A stretch of 64,000 nt of DNA from Sipunculus nudus (taxonomy: Eukaryota > Annelida > Sipuncula > Golfingiida > Sipunculidae). The stretch is taken from NCBI GenBank assembly GCA_026874595.1, contig CM049313.1, positions 70,240,659 to 70,304,658 on the forward strand, written 5' to 3'. This document shows positions 13,101-25,050 of this stretch, piece by piece. The translations under genes and the position numbers were made by a program. The notes below the pieces were generated by a model, which ran no database searches, was not told the DNA's origin, and saw only the letters and a program-made list of their open reading frames with translations. Numbering within the stretch: position 1 is the stretch's first letter; each line of letters opens with the position of its first letter.

Positions 13101-14110
13101 TGTGAGGAGGCAGTGTACTGGAGAGGACAGGTCCCAGCATATATTTTTAACCAATTATTATACTGAAGGATATTGACTGGATAATTTAAACCACCACTAT
13201 GAAAGTCATGAAACTTGGAGCACTTGTAGTTGACATGTTACAGCATGTGCTGTGATTAAAATATTTCTGTTCTAGTAAACAAATTTCAATAATACTAACA
13301 TTAAATTCTTCCATTCTAGTGAGTGAGACTCCAAAATTTGGTGAAAATTACACTTAAATGGCCATAACTTCTTTAAAAATTGGTTAAGAGTTATAAAATT
13401 TTCTGTGTTTATAGAGGCTGGTGTGGCCTTTACAAATATGATAAAATGTATAATTTTTTTGGTCATAAAACTTATCTGTGAACCATTGTTTAACAATTTT
13501 TCATATCCAACCTTTAGTGTAAAAGTGCCCTTATCACAGGGTGACCAGCTGGTTTCCAGCAAAGGGTTACCTGGGCTGAGGGACTCTACTTACATCCCTG
13601 TACTGAATTAACCTGTGTTAATACTAAGCTTAACTGAAGAATAACAAGAATTTATAGTTATTTGGCCCAATAATCACCATAATCATTACAATGCCGTAGA
13701 ATAATTTTGCAAAATGCTATTTAAACATACTGTGCAATAGTGTGATAGTTAAATATTTTATTCTTTGGTGTGAGAGTCTACCCTGATTTATTTACAAAAT
13801 TTTACAGAAATGTAATTTTTCATGTGTTACAAACATTGATTTTATTTTATCAGAAATTTATCTTGGATGGTAATAGTAGGAAAAATACTATCCTTATCAG
13901 CCAGCTTTCTGTTGTGTTTCAATGTGTGCACATATGTGAGCATATGTATATATGTGTACATGTATATGTGAAAAATCAGTAAAGAAATAGAAATCAAATG
14001 TGATTTTGTAACTGAGATGTACCCATGTGTCACATGAGGAATTCTCATGCGTTGGGTTTTCTTGAGATATATAAGGGGTTCTTAGTAAAATGATATCAGC
14101 CTGGCTTAGG
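10145..14110. other. Unique AT-rich DNA carrying a dispersed 13-mer
   Basis: No splice-bounded exon could be supported. The region is notable for four exact copies of ACTGGAGAGGACA (starting 10831, 12766, 12937, 13117) and one inverted 11-base match (12424-12434). Overlapping open frames at 10656-11278 and 13272-13611 have no recognisable domain. Confidence 0.5.
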
Positions 14111-14134
14111 GGGAGGGGGGGGGGGGGGGGGGGG
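14111..14134 (+). repeat. Poly-G tract (GGGGGAGGGG...)
   Basis: A run of about 24 bases, nearly all G with a single A near its start. It is capable of forming a G-quadruplex and is prone to length error in sequencing. Similar homopolymers are G15 at 19865-19879 and C11 near 26319-26329. Confidence 0.85.
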
Positions 14135-15559
14135 AAGACCTGCTAGATCCAGTCCCACACTCATCTGCCAGTTCAAACACACATGCTTTTTTGCAAAAAA
14201 ATAGCATTTATTTATGTATAAATGCACATATGCATATTATGTGTGTATGATTATACAGCTACACAGGCATGTTGGACAGTGGTCAAGGAAGGGGTGTTGC
14301 CCCATATGACTGACCCTCAATGACATGTGAGTTATTGTAATGTAGACCCTGACACCCAGTCTGACAGATCATTTGATCCAGGTCATGTGATGAGGAAGTC
14401 CCTTGATGTCCCAACCAGCTGGGCTGGGGGCTCGCCAGCAGTGCCAGGAAGGGTAAAGTTACCCTACCCAAGGGGTGGGCCTCTGACCATTAAGTGTTAC
14501 CATCTGTGCCACTCTGTCTCAGCTTTAGACCTGTTATGATAGAGGGGCAGTCCTGTGATAAATAGCAGAGGATTATCTCAAGGTCAGACCCAGAGGTCAT
14601 CTCAGTGTCCAGAGGGCAGGACAGCACACAGGAAAAATGTGGGGTGATGCCCCCATACATGGGCATTTACCACTGTCACCCCATCACCTGATGTACTGGT
14701 TATGACTACCCAAAGAAAGTGAAAGCATCAGTTGGGGCTTTACTGACATAGGCAACAAAAATTTAAAAACATTTGATGCTGATGTCACAGATATCTGGTA
14801 TCACTTGAAAAGTTATGTAAACCTTGGGAAGTTTGATAGAAAAAAACTTGTCAGGATGTTAGTTATTGGCAAAACATGACTTTTGCTTTTCTTTAGTGAC
14901 CCATCTTTTAACAGAAACAAATGCTGGGTGTACTTGTAGCTTACCCACATATCAGTTGTTAACATATAAATTTTGTTTTCAAAGGTCCATGTTTGGATTT
15001 ATAATATTCCATACATTGTCAGCACATTCATTTATAATCAAACTGTGCCACTGAATTATGTCATTGTTAAAAAATTGTCATCCCAAGGTCTACAGTAAAT
15101 CATTGAATGTGAGAATATAAAGTGTCAGTTAAGGAACTGACATCATTAAGATGTGTGTTGTTACTGGGATAGAATTAAAGATGATAAAAGAAGGCAGCAA
15201 GTAGATGCAAAGCTCCATCCCTTTAATACAGTGCACTGAACAGTAAAACAGGACCAGAAACTGATGTACTTATTTGATATTTACAAAGTCAATTTGAATG
15301 ACAACCTTAGGATATGATAGTCAGTTTATTCCATCATGATAACTATATTCCTGGGAATTCCTAGAAGTTTTGTATTATATTTGCATTTATCATGTAGTCA
15401 TGTAATATTGTCTTTCTTTCTCCTTTCATATACGCCCGTCATATGATCAGAGTATTATGGTATACCCACCATCTGTCTGTCCATCTGTTAACTTTTAGTG
15501 TCACCACAATAACTTACTGGGGCTTTGATTGATTTTTACCAAACTCATAATAACTAATT
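14135..15559. other. Unique non-coding DNA
   Basis: No supported feature. The stretch 14280-14720 is less AT-rich than its surroundings and carries overlapping 62-70 codon frames on both strands. There are no splice signals or family motifs that would make it an exon. Confidence 0.4.
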
Positions 15560-15723
15560 GTATCCCCAGACAAAGTCGGGGGATACTATGTTTAATACCG
15601 GTCCCCCCGCCGCCGCCGCATATAAATCTTGTTGGCGCGATAACCCAAAAAATATTTCACAGAACTTTACCAAACTTGGTATATGTATAGATATGGGTAA
15701 GAGGACGACGCCTATTTAAAATG

Positions 15724-15735
15724 AGGTCATGACCT
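15724..15735. promoter_or_regulatory. AGGTCATGACCT palindrome inside element B
   Basis: An exact inverted repeat of two AGGTCA half-sites with no spacer, the classical palindromic hormone-response layout for thyroid/retinoid-type receptors. A close variant GGGTCATGACCT lies at 16049-16060. Occupancy in this organism is unknown. Confidence 0.35.
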
Positions 15736-16214
15736 TTACTAGGAGAGTGTCCTTGACCTTGAATAGGTCCAATTTTGGGGAAAATCACACAAATTCTTTA
15801 ATATCTCAAGAAATCTTGCATGGATTTATCCAAAAATCAAGTTGATGGAAGATCATGGATAGGGTTGTCATGTTCCAGAAACTGGTGGCGCCACCTATTA
15901 TTCTTTACTTGTTTTTGTGCCGTTTAATACCCCCAAAATTGCCACCTTACAGTACTATGAGCATTATAAGTCAAAAACTAATGGACAGATTTCTTTTATT
16001 TTATGCATATACATAGGTATGGGTTATGGGATGATGTTTATTTAAATTGGGGTCATGACCTTTCCTATGTGAGTGGCCTTGACCTTGCATATTGCAATAT
16101 ATGGTGAAAATCACACACCTCTTATGATATCTCCAGTGTTGATAGCCATATGGGTTTCAAGCATGACTTATGTTGGCCCACCACTAAAATAAGAACCCCA
16201 TAGGTTCTAGGGTC

Positions 16215-17420
16215 TTGAGGTCAAGGGTCAAGGTCACTGGACTGGCATCTTAAAAGATACTGTGGATGCATTTTAAGCCAAACTTTCATCCCAGGTCTTC
16301 CATCTTCAATATATAGCTCACTTGCCAATAGTGGATGATCCATATAAATTTTTGGGTCACAAGGTCAAAGGTCAAGGCCACAGGAGCTATCTGTCCAAAA
16401 ATTAGTTTCTGGATGATAATTCCTGATTTTGTTGATGTATTGATTTCAAACTTGTCTTATATATGTCCCATTGAAAAAGCAAGACTTCAATCGATTTTGG
16501 GGTCATGAGGTCAAAGGTCAAGGTCACAGGAAACATCTTTAAAAAAGATTTTGGATGCATTTTCAGCCAAACAATATATCTCAGATCTTTCATCTTGCAC
16601 ATATAGTTCACCTGCCAAGAGTGGAAGACCCCTGTCAATTTTGAGGTAACAAGGTCAAAGGTGAAGGTCACAGGAGCCATCTGTCCAAAAATTTTGTTTC
16701 TGGATGATAATTCCTGTTTTTATTGATGTATGGATTTCAAACTTGACTTGTATATGTCCCATTGGAAAAGCAAGGTCCAAATTGATTTTGGGGTCATGAT
16801 CATGTCAAAGGTCAAGGTCACAGGACACATCTTTAGAAAGATGTGGATGCATTTTCAGCCAAACATTTCATCTCAGATCTTTCATCTTGCACATATAGTT
16901 CACCTGCCAAGAGTGGAAGACCCCTATCAATTTTGAGGTCCAGGGTCAAAGATGAAGGTCACAGGAGCCATCTGTCCAAAAATTAGTTTCTGGATGATAA
17001 TTCCTCCTTTTATTGATGTATGGATTTCAAACTTGACTTGTATATGTCCCATCTGTAAAAGCAAGACCTGAATTGATTTTGGGGTCATGAGGTTAAAGGT
17101 CAAGGTCACAGGACACATCTTTAAAAAGATGTGGATGTATTTTCAGCAAAACATTTCATCTCAGATCTTTAATCTTGCACATATAGTTCACCTGCCAAGA
17201 GAAGAATAACCCTATCAATTTTGAGGTCACAAGGTCAAAGGTGAAGGTCACAGGAGCCATCTGTCCAAAAATTAGTTTCTGGATGATAATTCCTGCTTTA
17301 TTGATGTATAGATTTCAAACTTGACTTGTATATGTCCCATTGGAAAAGCAAGACCCAAATTGATTTTGGGGTTATGAGGTCAAAGGTCAAGGTCACAGGA
17401 CACATTTTTAAAAATATCAA
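16215..17420 (+). repeat. Tandem core of element B with AGGTCA direct repeats
   Basis: Each unit carries phrases such as AGGTCAAAGGTCAAGGTCA (exact at 16508-16526 and 17377-17395, variants near 16218, 16362, 16651, 16803, 17089 and 17231). This is a DR1 pair followed by a DR0 half-site and includes TCAAGGTCA. Weak minus-strand open frames (for example 16402-16680) exist because the unit happens to lack stops; they are not genes. Confidence 0.75.
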
Positions 17421-17971
17421 GGTCACAGGACCAACATCTTCAACAAGATTGTGGATTGATAGATGAAAGAAACAATAAATATGCCAAGTGTCAGTATATG
17501 CTGCTAAAAATGGGGGCCTATTCTTAAAAGGGGGTGGCGCCTACTATGTCTGGGGATACTCTGGCACCTGCGGTGCCAAGAAATGTCTAGTTACTAACAG
17601 ATTTCCTCCGCTGAGTTTTCAGAATGGGCAAAGCCCAAACATGTTTAATGAGGTCAGAAGGCACCGCACTTTGGAGGCACTGTGGTGACTGAAATATGAA
17701 AAATCATATGGATATTCATAAACTCATTGTACATATTTACCAATAGAGTTTCTCAACTCAATTAAATTCCTCATCAGATTTCATGCATATTCAGTGAGGT
17801 CAGAGGTCACAAGACATAGGCGGGTGTAAAATGCATCAAATTATTTTGTTGAAGGTAGCTGCCTCCAAATTTTTTAATGCTCTCTTAACTCTAAGTATAT
17901 GTAAATCTGCAAAATTCCATTCTGGTTTCGGATTATGTGACAAGGCTGTATCTTACCCTCCTTCTCATTTT

Positions 17972-19417
17972 TATGCCCCGCCACAAAGTGGCCGGGGCAT
18001 ATAGCTTTACCCATGTCTGTCATTCCGTCCTTCCGTCCTTCTGTCCTTCCGTCATTCCGAAATCAAACAGTTGTACGGACTTTTTTTCGCAATGCCTGCA
18101 GATATTGGCCTGATTTTTGGTGTGTGGGCAGATATAGACCAGTTACAGATCAAGTTCGTGTTTTGTCCCGGTTGACCTACTTTTGATCGTTTTACGGCTC
18201 CTAAACTTAGAAAATTTCATGAAAAATAGAAATATTCATGACAGATACACATGTACAGACTTTTTTCGCAATGCCTGCAGATATTGGCCTGATTTTTGGT
18301 GTGTGAGCAGATATAAACCAGTTACAGATCGAGTTCATGTTTCGTCCCAGTTGACCTACTTTTGACCGTTTTACGGCTCCTAAACTTAGAAAATTTCATG
18401 AAAAATAGAAATATTCATGACAGATACACATGTACAGACTTTTTTTCGCAATGCCTGCAGATATTGGCCTAATTTTTGGTGTGTGGGCAGATTTAGACCA
18501 GTTACAGATCGAGTTTGCGTTTTGTCCCGGTTGACCTACTTTTGATCGTTTTACGGCTCCTGAACATAGAAAATTTCATGAAAAATATGAAATTTCATGA
18601 CAAATACACATGTACGGACTTTTCTGCAATGCCTGCAGATATTGGCCTGATTTTTGGTGTGTCGGCAGATATTGACCAGTCACAGATGGAGTTTTTTTAA
18701 CAATACCTGGGGATATTAGCCTGATTTTTGGTGTGTGGGCAGATAATGACCAGTTACAGATCAAGTTCACGTTTTGTCCCAGTTGACCTATTTTTGACCG
18801 TTTGACGGTGCTCTATAATAGAAAATTTCATAAAAAGGTGCACATGTATGGACTTTTTTTCGCAGTGCCTGCAGATACGGTCCTGATTTTTGGTGTGTAG
18901 GCAGATAATGACCAGTTACAGATCGAGTTCTTGTTTTGTCGCAGTTGACCTACTTTTGACCATTTGACTGCTCCTGAACATAGAAAGTTTCATGAAAAAT
19001 ATAAATTTTCATAACAAATGCATATGTACTGACTTTTTTTCCTCAATGCCTGCAGATACCACCCTGATTTTTTTTGTGTGGGCAGATAATGACAGTTACA
19101 GATCGAGTTTGCGTTTCATCCCGGTTGACCTACTTTTGATTGTTTTACGGCCCCTAAACATAGAAAATTTCATGAAAGACAGAAATTTTTATGGAAAATG
19201 CACATGTATGGACTTTTTTTCACAATGCCTGCATATACTGGAATGATTTTTGGTGTGTTGCTTGATAATGACCCGTTACAGATCGAGTTTGCATTTTGCC
19301 TTTGTTGACCTACTTTTGACCATACGACACCTCCTGAACTTAAAAAATTTTCCAAATTTTCCAAATGTTTCTAATTTGCCCAAGGCGGGGGCATTCGTGT
19401 CGTTCCGACACATCTAG
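17972..19417 (+). mobile_element. Helentron-like element, family A, copy 1
   Basis: The 5' end TATGCCCCGCCAC folds with GTGGCCGGGGCATA across an AAA loop. It is followed by CCGTCCTTCCGTCCTT-type microsatellite (about 18028-18059), then a core of ~179-bp units marked by AATGCCTGCAGATA (18091, 18270, 18450 and later). Near the 3' end GGCGGGGGCAT is the inverse of the 5' arm apart from one extra G. Then come the hairpin GTGTCG-TTC-CGACAC and ATCTAG followed by T. Comparison with the empty SINE copy at 8 kb supports insertion within T-T. It has no coding capacity. Confidence 0.85.
18091..19330 (+). repeat. ~179-bp tandem core of element A copy 1
   Basis: About seven diverged units. Conserved blocks are GCCTGATTTTTGGTGTGTGG, GACCAGTTACAGATCGAGTT, GTTGACCTACTTTTGACC and TTACGGCTCCT. 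One unit around 18690-18730 is truncated. The short open frames within are read-through of the unit and are not genes. Confidence 0.85.
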
Positions 19418-19680
19418 TATAACCTGGTGTTAGCCAAGCCCTGTGACTATAACACCTACAGGCACTGGATGTGTAATTTTCCCATTGCTGGGTCATTCAA
19501 CCGAGGAACCCCAAAAAGGCACACTCGTTTGTGAGTGAAACATGGCCGTTAGGCACAGCCTTTCCATTAAGCCTGCACAGCACTCACCCTGGGTGGGGGC
19601 CGATAGTGAAAAGTCTTACCGCCTCGGCTGAGATTTTATCTCATTATATCCAGGTTTTTAAGCTTTTGCTCTATCACAGA

Positions 19681-21134
19681 AGACAGTCTTTCTCTTAATC
19701 TGGTTTAATTGCTGAACAGCGACTTTCCTTCATAACACTTATTCTACAACTTTGCTAAGATGTTGTATTTACACTGTGCCTCATCAGCCGCACTGTTAAA
19801 GTTGAACTAGTATGGTTAAAGTCCCCATATGCATGTGTGTGAATATATAGTCTTGGGGTTGTAAGGGGGGGGGGGGGGGTGAGACTGAGAGACAAGAGAA
19901 AAAAATATGTACATATGTAATTGCTTGATTGTGAGTAGGAGGACCAGGTGTATGGCTGGATAAAATATTTATCTGTCCTTAAAATTTGTTTATATCAGCT
20001 CAGGTACTCAACAGGTGGGCCACCCAGGGAAGGGCCTTGACAAAAAACAATAAGTATAACTGATACAGCACTACTCTGTCACTGCAGGTCTGGTAGGCTG
20101 TAATGGATCTGTCCAGATCAGCTCTGGACTTAATTAAACTTGTCTGTGTCAGCAGAACCAGAAAGTAAGGCAGTGTCCTGATGAATACTAGGTTACCAGG
20201 CACAACACCAGCACTGCTGATCTTGTAAGAGTATACACCATCAACTTCAAATGGAGTGAAACCACAATGACAGAAGATGCAATGTATATATAGCAGCTAT
20301 AGACCTGAGGTGGATATTTTAGTCAAGCACATTGGGTTGTATGGTCACATGACACATGTATTAATGCCTTCAAATCTAATGTGTTCCAGTGTATCCCTGG
20401 TATATACTAATAGACTATTTATGACAAATTAAAAAAAAAACCTAACAAACAACCAGATGCCTTTGTTTAAAGGACATTGATACCTGTGATCCTGTACACA
20501 TCAAAGGAATGTAGATATCAAGTCTGGTACTCAATGAAAGAACACCAAAAAAATGTTACTTTTTGTTTAATAATTTCATGGCTCAGTTTTCAATTTTATG
20601 TAGACCCTTATTGATTTAAGTTTTCATATTAAACCTACAAGACAAAAAAGCGAAATATCAAAAGGATGTAGAGATGAAGCGGTGACACAGAGCAGTTCAG
20701 AAGCTTTCAAGAACCATAGCACCACACGTTTGGAAACAGTCAGTTACTGCTACTAGCACTTGTTCATAAGCTAACTTAGTTTTGCTGAACTGAAAACTGT
20801 CCCCTAATTTGTAATCTCCTTTTAGTTTCTGCAAGTTTCATTTAACTTTTCATTCACAAACCTTTTTTATCATTATCTTTATATGTACATCTTATTTACA
20901 GTTGTTTTGCCTCCTGTAAGTCCTTATACGGAGAGGCTTGCAAGACCAACTTGTCAGTTTTTGCTTAATTATGTTATTAATCACTTTTTGATCATTGTTG
21001 TTGCTGACACAAGAGCACTAACTACATCTCAACAAATGATTGATTGTATAATTATCTCTGATAGTTTACTAGTCAAAATGCCATGTCTGATATATAAACT
21101 CAGTGAGACAGGGCAGTCAGCATCTGAATAAAAT
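19681..21134. other. Unique non-coding DNA with a G15 tract
   Basis: G15 lies at 19865-19879. No supported exon. An 82-codon frame at 20883-21131 follows a TTTACAG-like acceptor but lacks any recognisable domain and a convincing donor, so it is not called. Confidence 0.45.
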
Positions 21135-22677
21135 ATTCACCGAGAGAATACAATAAAACAATGTTCACAGACAAAAAGACCCTGAGAAAATGTTCATAGA
21201 CAAAATACCATGGGACAATGTTCACAGACAAAATACCATGGAACAATGTTCACAGACAAAATATTATGGAACAATGTTCACAGACAAATACCATGGGACA
21301 ATGTTCACAACCAAAATACCATGGAACATTTTTCACAGACAAAATACCATGGAACATTTTTCACAGACAAAATACCATGGGACAATGTTCACAGACAAAA
21401 TACCATGGGACAATGTTCACAGACAAAATACCATGGGACAATGTTCACAGACAAAATACTATGAAACAGTGTCCATGAACAAAATACCATGGGACAATGT
21501 TCACAGACAAAATACCATGGGACAATGTTCACAGACAAAATACTATGAAACAGTGTCCATGAACAAAATACCATGGGACAATGTTCACAGACAAAATACC
21601 ATGGGACGATGTTCACAGACAAAATACAATGGGACAATATTCACAGACAAAATACCATGGAACATTTTTCACAGACAAAATACCATGGAACAATGTTCAC
21701 TGACAAAATACCATGGGACAATGTTCACAGACAAAATACCATGGGACAATGTTCACAGACAAAATACCATGGAACTATGTTCACAGACAAAATACCATGG
21801 AACAATGTTCGCAGACAAAATACCATGGAACAGTTTTCACAGACAAAATACCACTGGACAATGTTCACAGACAAAATACCATGGAACATTTTTCACAGAC
21901 AAAATACCACGGAACAGTTTTCAGACAAAATACCATGGGACAATGTTCACAGACAAAATACCATTTGACAATGTTTACAGACAAAATACCATGGAACGGT
22001 GTTCACACACAAAATACCATGGAACAGTTTTCACAGACAAAATACCATGGGACAATGTTCACAGACAAAATACCATGGGACAATGTTCACAGACAAAATA
22101 CCATTCGACAATGTTCACAGACAAATACCATGGAACAGTGTTCACAGACAAAATACCATGGAACAGTTTTCACAGACAAAATACCATGGGACAATGTTCA
22201 CAGACAAAATACCATGGAACAATGTTCACAGACAAAATTTCATGGAACAGTTTTCACAGACAAAATACCATGGAACAGTTTTCACAGACAAAATACCATA
22301 GAACAGTTTTCACAGACAAAATACCATGGGACAATGTTCACAGACAAAATACCATGGAACAGTTTTCACAGACAATATACCATGAAACAGTTTTCACAGA
22401 CAAAATACCATGTGACAATGTTCACAGACAAATTACCATGGGGCAATGTTCACAGACAAAATACCATGGGACAGTGTTCACAGACAAAATACCATGGAAC
22501 AGTGTTCACAGACAAAATACCATGGGACAATGTTCACAGACAAAATACCATGGAAATATGTTCACAGACAAAATACCATGGAACAGTTTTCACAGACAAA
22601 ATACCATGGGACAATGTTCACAGACAAAATACCATGGGACAGTTTTCACAGACAAAATACCATGGAACTATGTTCAA
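21135..22677 (+). repeat. 28-bp minisatellite, about 54 copies
   Basis: The unit reads TTCACAGACAAAATACCATG followed by GGACAATG or GAACAGTT-type variants. Because 28 is not a multiple of three and the unit lacks stops in the plus frames, all three plus frames stay open. This produces a 499-codon frame (21190-22689) and several shorter ones that merely cycle through the three translations of one repeat. Units differ mainly at GGACAATG, GAACAGTT and GAACATTT, and a few are one or two bases short. I treat it as non-coding. Confidence 0.95.
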
Positions 22678-24139
22678 ACAATGATGTGAAATACTGAAAA
22701 ATTGAATTCATCCAGTTTAGTCACAGGTTGTTGTTGGCGTGATCATTCTTTTATTTTGCAGTAAATAAAATATTTGCATTATTCCTGCAAAATGTTTTGG
22801 TCAGCAGGGGGAACTGCCAGTGCTAACCAATTTTTGCTGGATCTCCTTTAGAAGAACTGGCTAATTCCCGTGGACTGGTGATAATTTCAATCTGTGACAT
22901 CTGTTCACAGAGATGGTGGAATTTAATGTGTTTGCATGTAATTTCTTAATTTTATATAAAAATCCAGCTGAGAGTCAAGGCCCATCATAATAGAGAGCTC
23001 ACTGCTGCATTCTATCAAAATGTAATTTGTTGAATAATATATAGATAAATTTCTATACAAATTTTTCATTATCTTAATTAAGTTTAAATGTTACTTAAAT
23101 AGCATAATTTTAGCTGATCTATGTTTAAACCTTTAACTATTGCTGCTGCTAAATTTAGGAAATAAGCAAATGAAACCAAATTATCAAGCAGACTTTATAA
23201 CTTCAGACAGCTGGTTACACAATGATAGATGTACATTAAGTTGTCAGTATAAAAGCAAGACAACACTAGCACAAAAAAAGGAGCAAGGGACCAGTCAACT
23301 TACATTTAGGAAGTGACCTTGGTGATCTGTAATTTAATCTGTTACTGTTTATTAAACAAAGAGTGTGACTCCTATATACAGACATGAAAAATGATATGCA
23401 AGCATTGCTCGAAGATTAACTCATGTCCTATTGTTTGTTATTAACATATCATAAATATGAATGTTCCAGGGAAGTGATTCATATACATGAATTTCACTTT
23501 TTTATGACTTACAGTCTTAAAATTCATTTTTCTTGACACTGTATGATAGAGGATATTATTGTGGTTAACCTGAATGTTTCTTGGTCCAGCCTCCAAATTA
23601 CTGGCATTGTTTTACTGAAATGACAACCAACAACCTGCATTGACAAATTGCATTCAGCCCAAGTGAATTGTCTTAAACATGTTCATAAGTATTGTCAAGA
23701 CCTGGTTATTCAATAAGGAAACATTGTTACACATGAAAGAGAAGTCACATTGGGCAATTGCTTGATCAGAAAGTTAATTTATACTGTTGATCCAAAACGG
23801 GTGTGTGAATGCAAAAAGCTATTAGACCTATTTGGGTTCAACAAAATGAGAAATAATAGTTGACAAAAGTTGTCAAGTTAAGTATAGATCTTTTTTATGT
23901 GAGACTCTTGACTGACTGTCTCTGACAACTCAACAAATAAGCAGCGATTGCTCTCAGAGACAAAGGTTTGCTTCTATGGTGGGAGACATGCAGTGACATT
24001 CTTCTGGAGTCCATCTCTTGCCTTTTTCATATGGTGCCTCTGTGATCCAGCTAAATTCATTAATGTCTGCAACCTTTGTGTATGAAATCTTAAAACACAT
24101 TGATGGGCCACCAGTGTCCAGAAGTGCTTCATAACATTG
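22678..24139. other. AT-rich unique non-coding DNA
   Basis: No exon, repeat or RNA gene could be supported between the minisatellite and the degenerate array that follows. Confidence 0.5.
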
Positions 24140-25050
24140 TTCTGATTATCCCATAGTTAAATATGTCATTCATTACATTTGAGAACCCTTTAATAGGAGG
24201 CTCTATTTTCCACTGAAGAACACTTGAACATGTTTCTGCATTACATTGTTCAATCAGCTCAAAGTTGATCTGTTCTTCATTTTTGAAACACCTGAAAAAG
24301 AGGATCTGTATTGCATGTAAAAAAAGTGACACCAAAGACCACCAGAAGGAGAATCAGTGTTACATTGAAAAACTACTAAAAGAGCTTCTGTATTACGTTG
24401 AGTTGAATAACTACCAAAGAGGTTCTACATTACATCAAAGAACCTCAAAAAGAAGTTATTAATTACATTAAAGAACCATCAGAAAGGTTTTACATTATGT
24501 AAAAGGAAAAACCAAAAGAGGTTGTATAAAACATGGAAGAACCACTGGAAAGAATATCAATTATGTACACTGGAGAACCTCAAAAAGAGGTTTTTAAAAT
24601 ATATTGCAGAAACACCAGAAAGGTTTTATACATGACATGATGGACCACCCTAAAAGAGGTACTATATTACACAAAGATTTACCAAAAGAGGTTGAAAATT
24701 ACATTGAAGAACCACTGAAAGGATTCTGTATTAAATATTTGAACCTCTTAGAAGAGGCTCGGTTTTCCATTCAACATTGATGAACCACAAGAAGAGATTC
24801 TACATTAATAGAGTCATAAACCATCTGAAAAAAAATTTGCATGTGTTTCATTGAAGACCACCAGAAAGAGGTTCAATCTTACATTGAATATACCTAGAGA
24901 GAGGTTTTACATTTCACTTAAGAACCATGTAAAGAGGTTCTGTATCAATACATCCATGAACCATTTGAAAAGGTTCTATATATAACATTGAAGAACCACA
25001 GAGAAAGGTTCAATACATTATATTGAAAACCAACTAACAGAAGCTCTACA
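24140..25050 (+). repeat. Degenerate tandem array (GAACCAC...AAAGAGGTTCT...ACATT)
   Basis: Phrases of the form ACATTGAAGAACCACCAGAAAG AGGTTCTATATTACATT recur about every 45-65 bases from roughly 24180 to 25040 with many substitutions and indels. Examples are at 24465, 24525, 24565, 24700, 24780, 24920 and 24980. It looks like an old decayed minisatellite. Open frames at 24129-24462 fall within it and are not considered genes. Confidence 0.75.

Larger units (their letters stand above)
15560..17590 (+). mobile_element. Helentron-like element, family B (non-autonomous, tandem core)
   Basis: The 5' end GTATCCCCAGACA forms a hairpin with GTCGGGGGATAC immediately downstream, then comes a CCGCCGCCGCCGC tract. 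The core holds ~289-bp degenerate units (GGATGATAATTCCT recurs at about 16412, 16702, 16991 and 17281). The 3' end has TGTCTGGGGATAC, the exact 13-bp inverse of the 5' end, then the hairpin GGCACC-TGC-GGTGCC, then AAGAAATGTCTAG followed by T. The flanks fit insertion between two T residues. Known Helentron/HINE elements have subterminal inverted repeats, a 3' hairpin, tandem cores and T-T insertion. No Rep/helicase coding is present. Confidence 0.8.
17845..19680 (-). repeat. SINE copy 2, split by a Helentron-like insertion
   Basis: The left part, 17845-17971, matches 7989-8116 (GGTAGCTGCCT, TTAATGCT, CATTC-GGTTTC, GACA-GGCTGTAT). The right part, 19418-19680, matches 8117-8388 (CCCATTGCTGGGTCAT, TTTGTGAGTGA, CCATTAAGCC, CTCGGCTGAGATT). 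Between them is the 1446-bp element at 17972-19417. Removing it restores collinearity with the uninterrupted copy, which fixes the insertion point. The tRNA-like head is diverged and its boundary is approximate. Confidence 0.7.

Noticed and set aside
14111-14134. Functional G-quadruplex promoter element
   Set aside because: No gene start is recognised nearby. Poly-G runs at 14.1 and 19.9 kb and a C run at 26.3 kb look like ordinary, error-prone homopolymers.
20883-21131. 82-codon frame after an acceptor-like TTATTTACAG
   Set aside because: No domain, no donor and AT-driven composition.
21190-22689. 499-codon open frame
   Set aside because: It is a frame-rotating translation of a 28-bp minisatellite. 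All three plus frames are open and there is no splice or promoter context.
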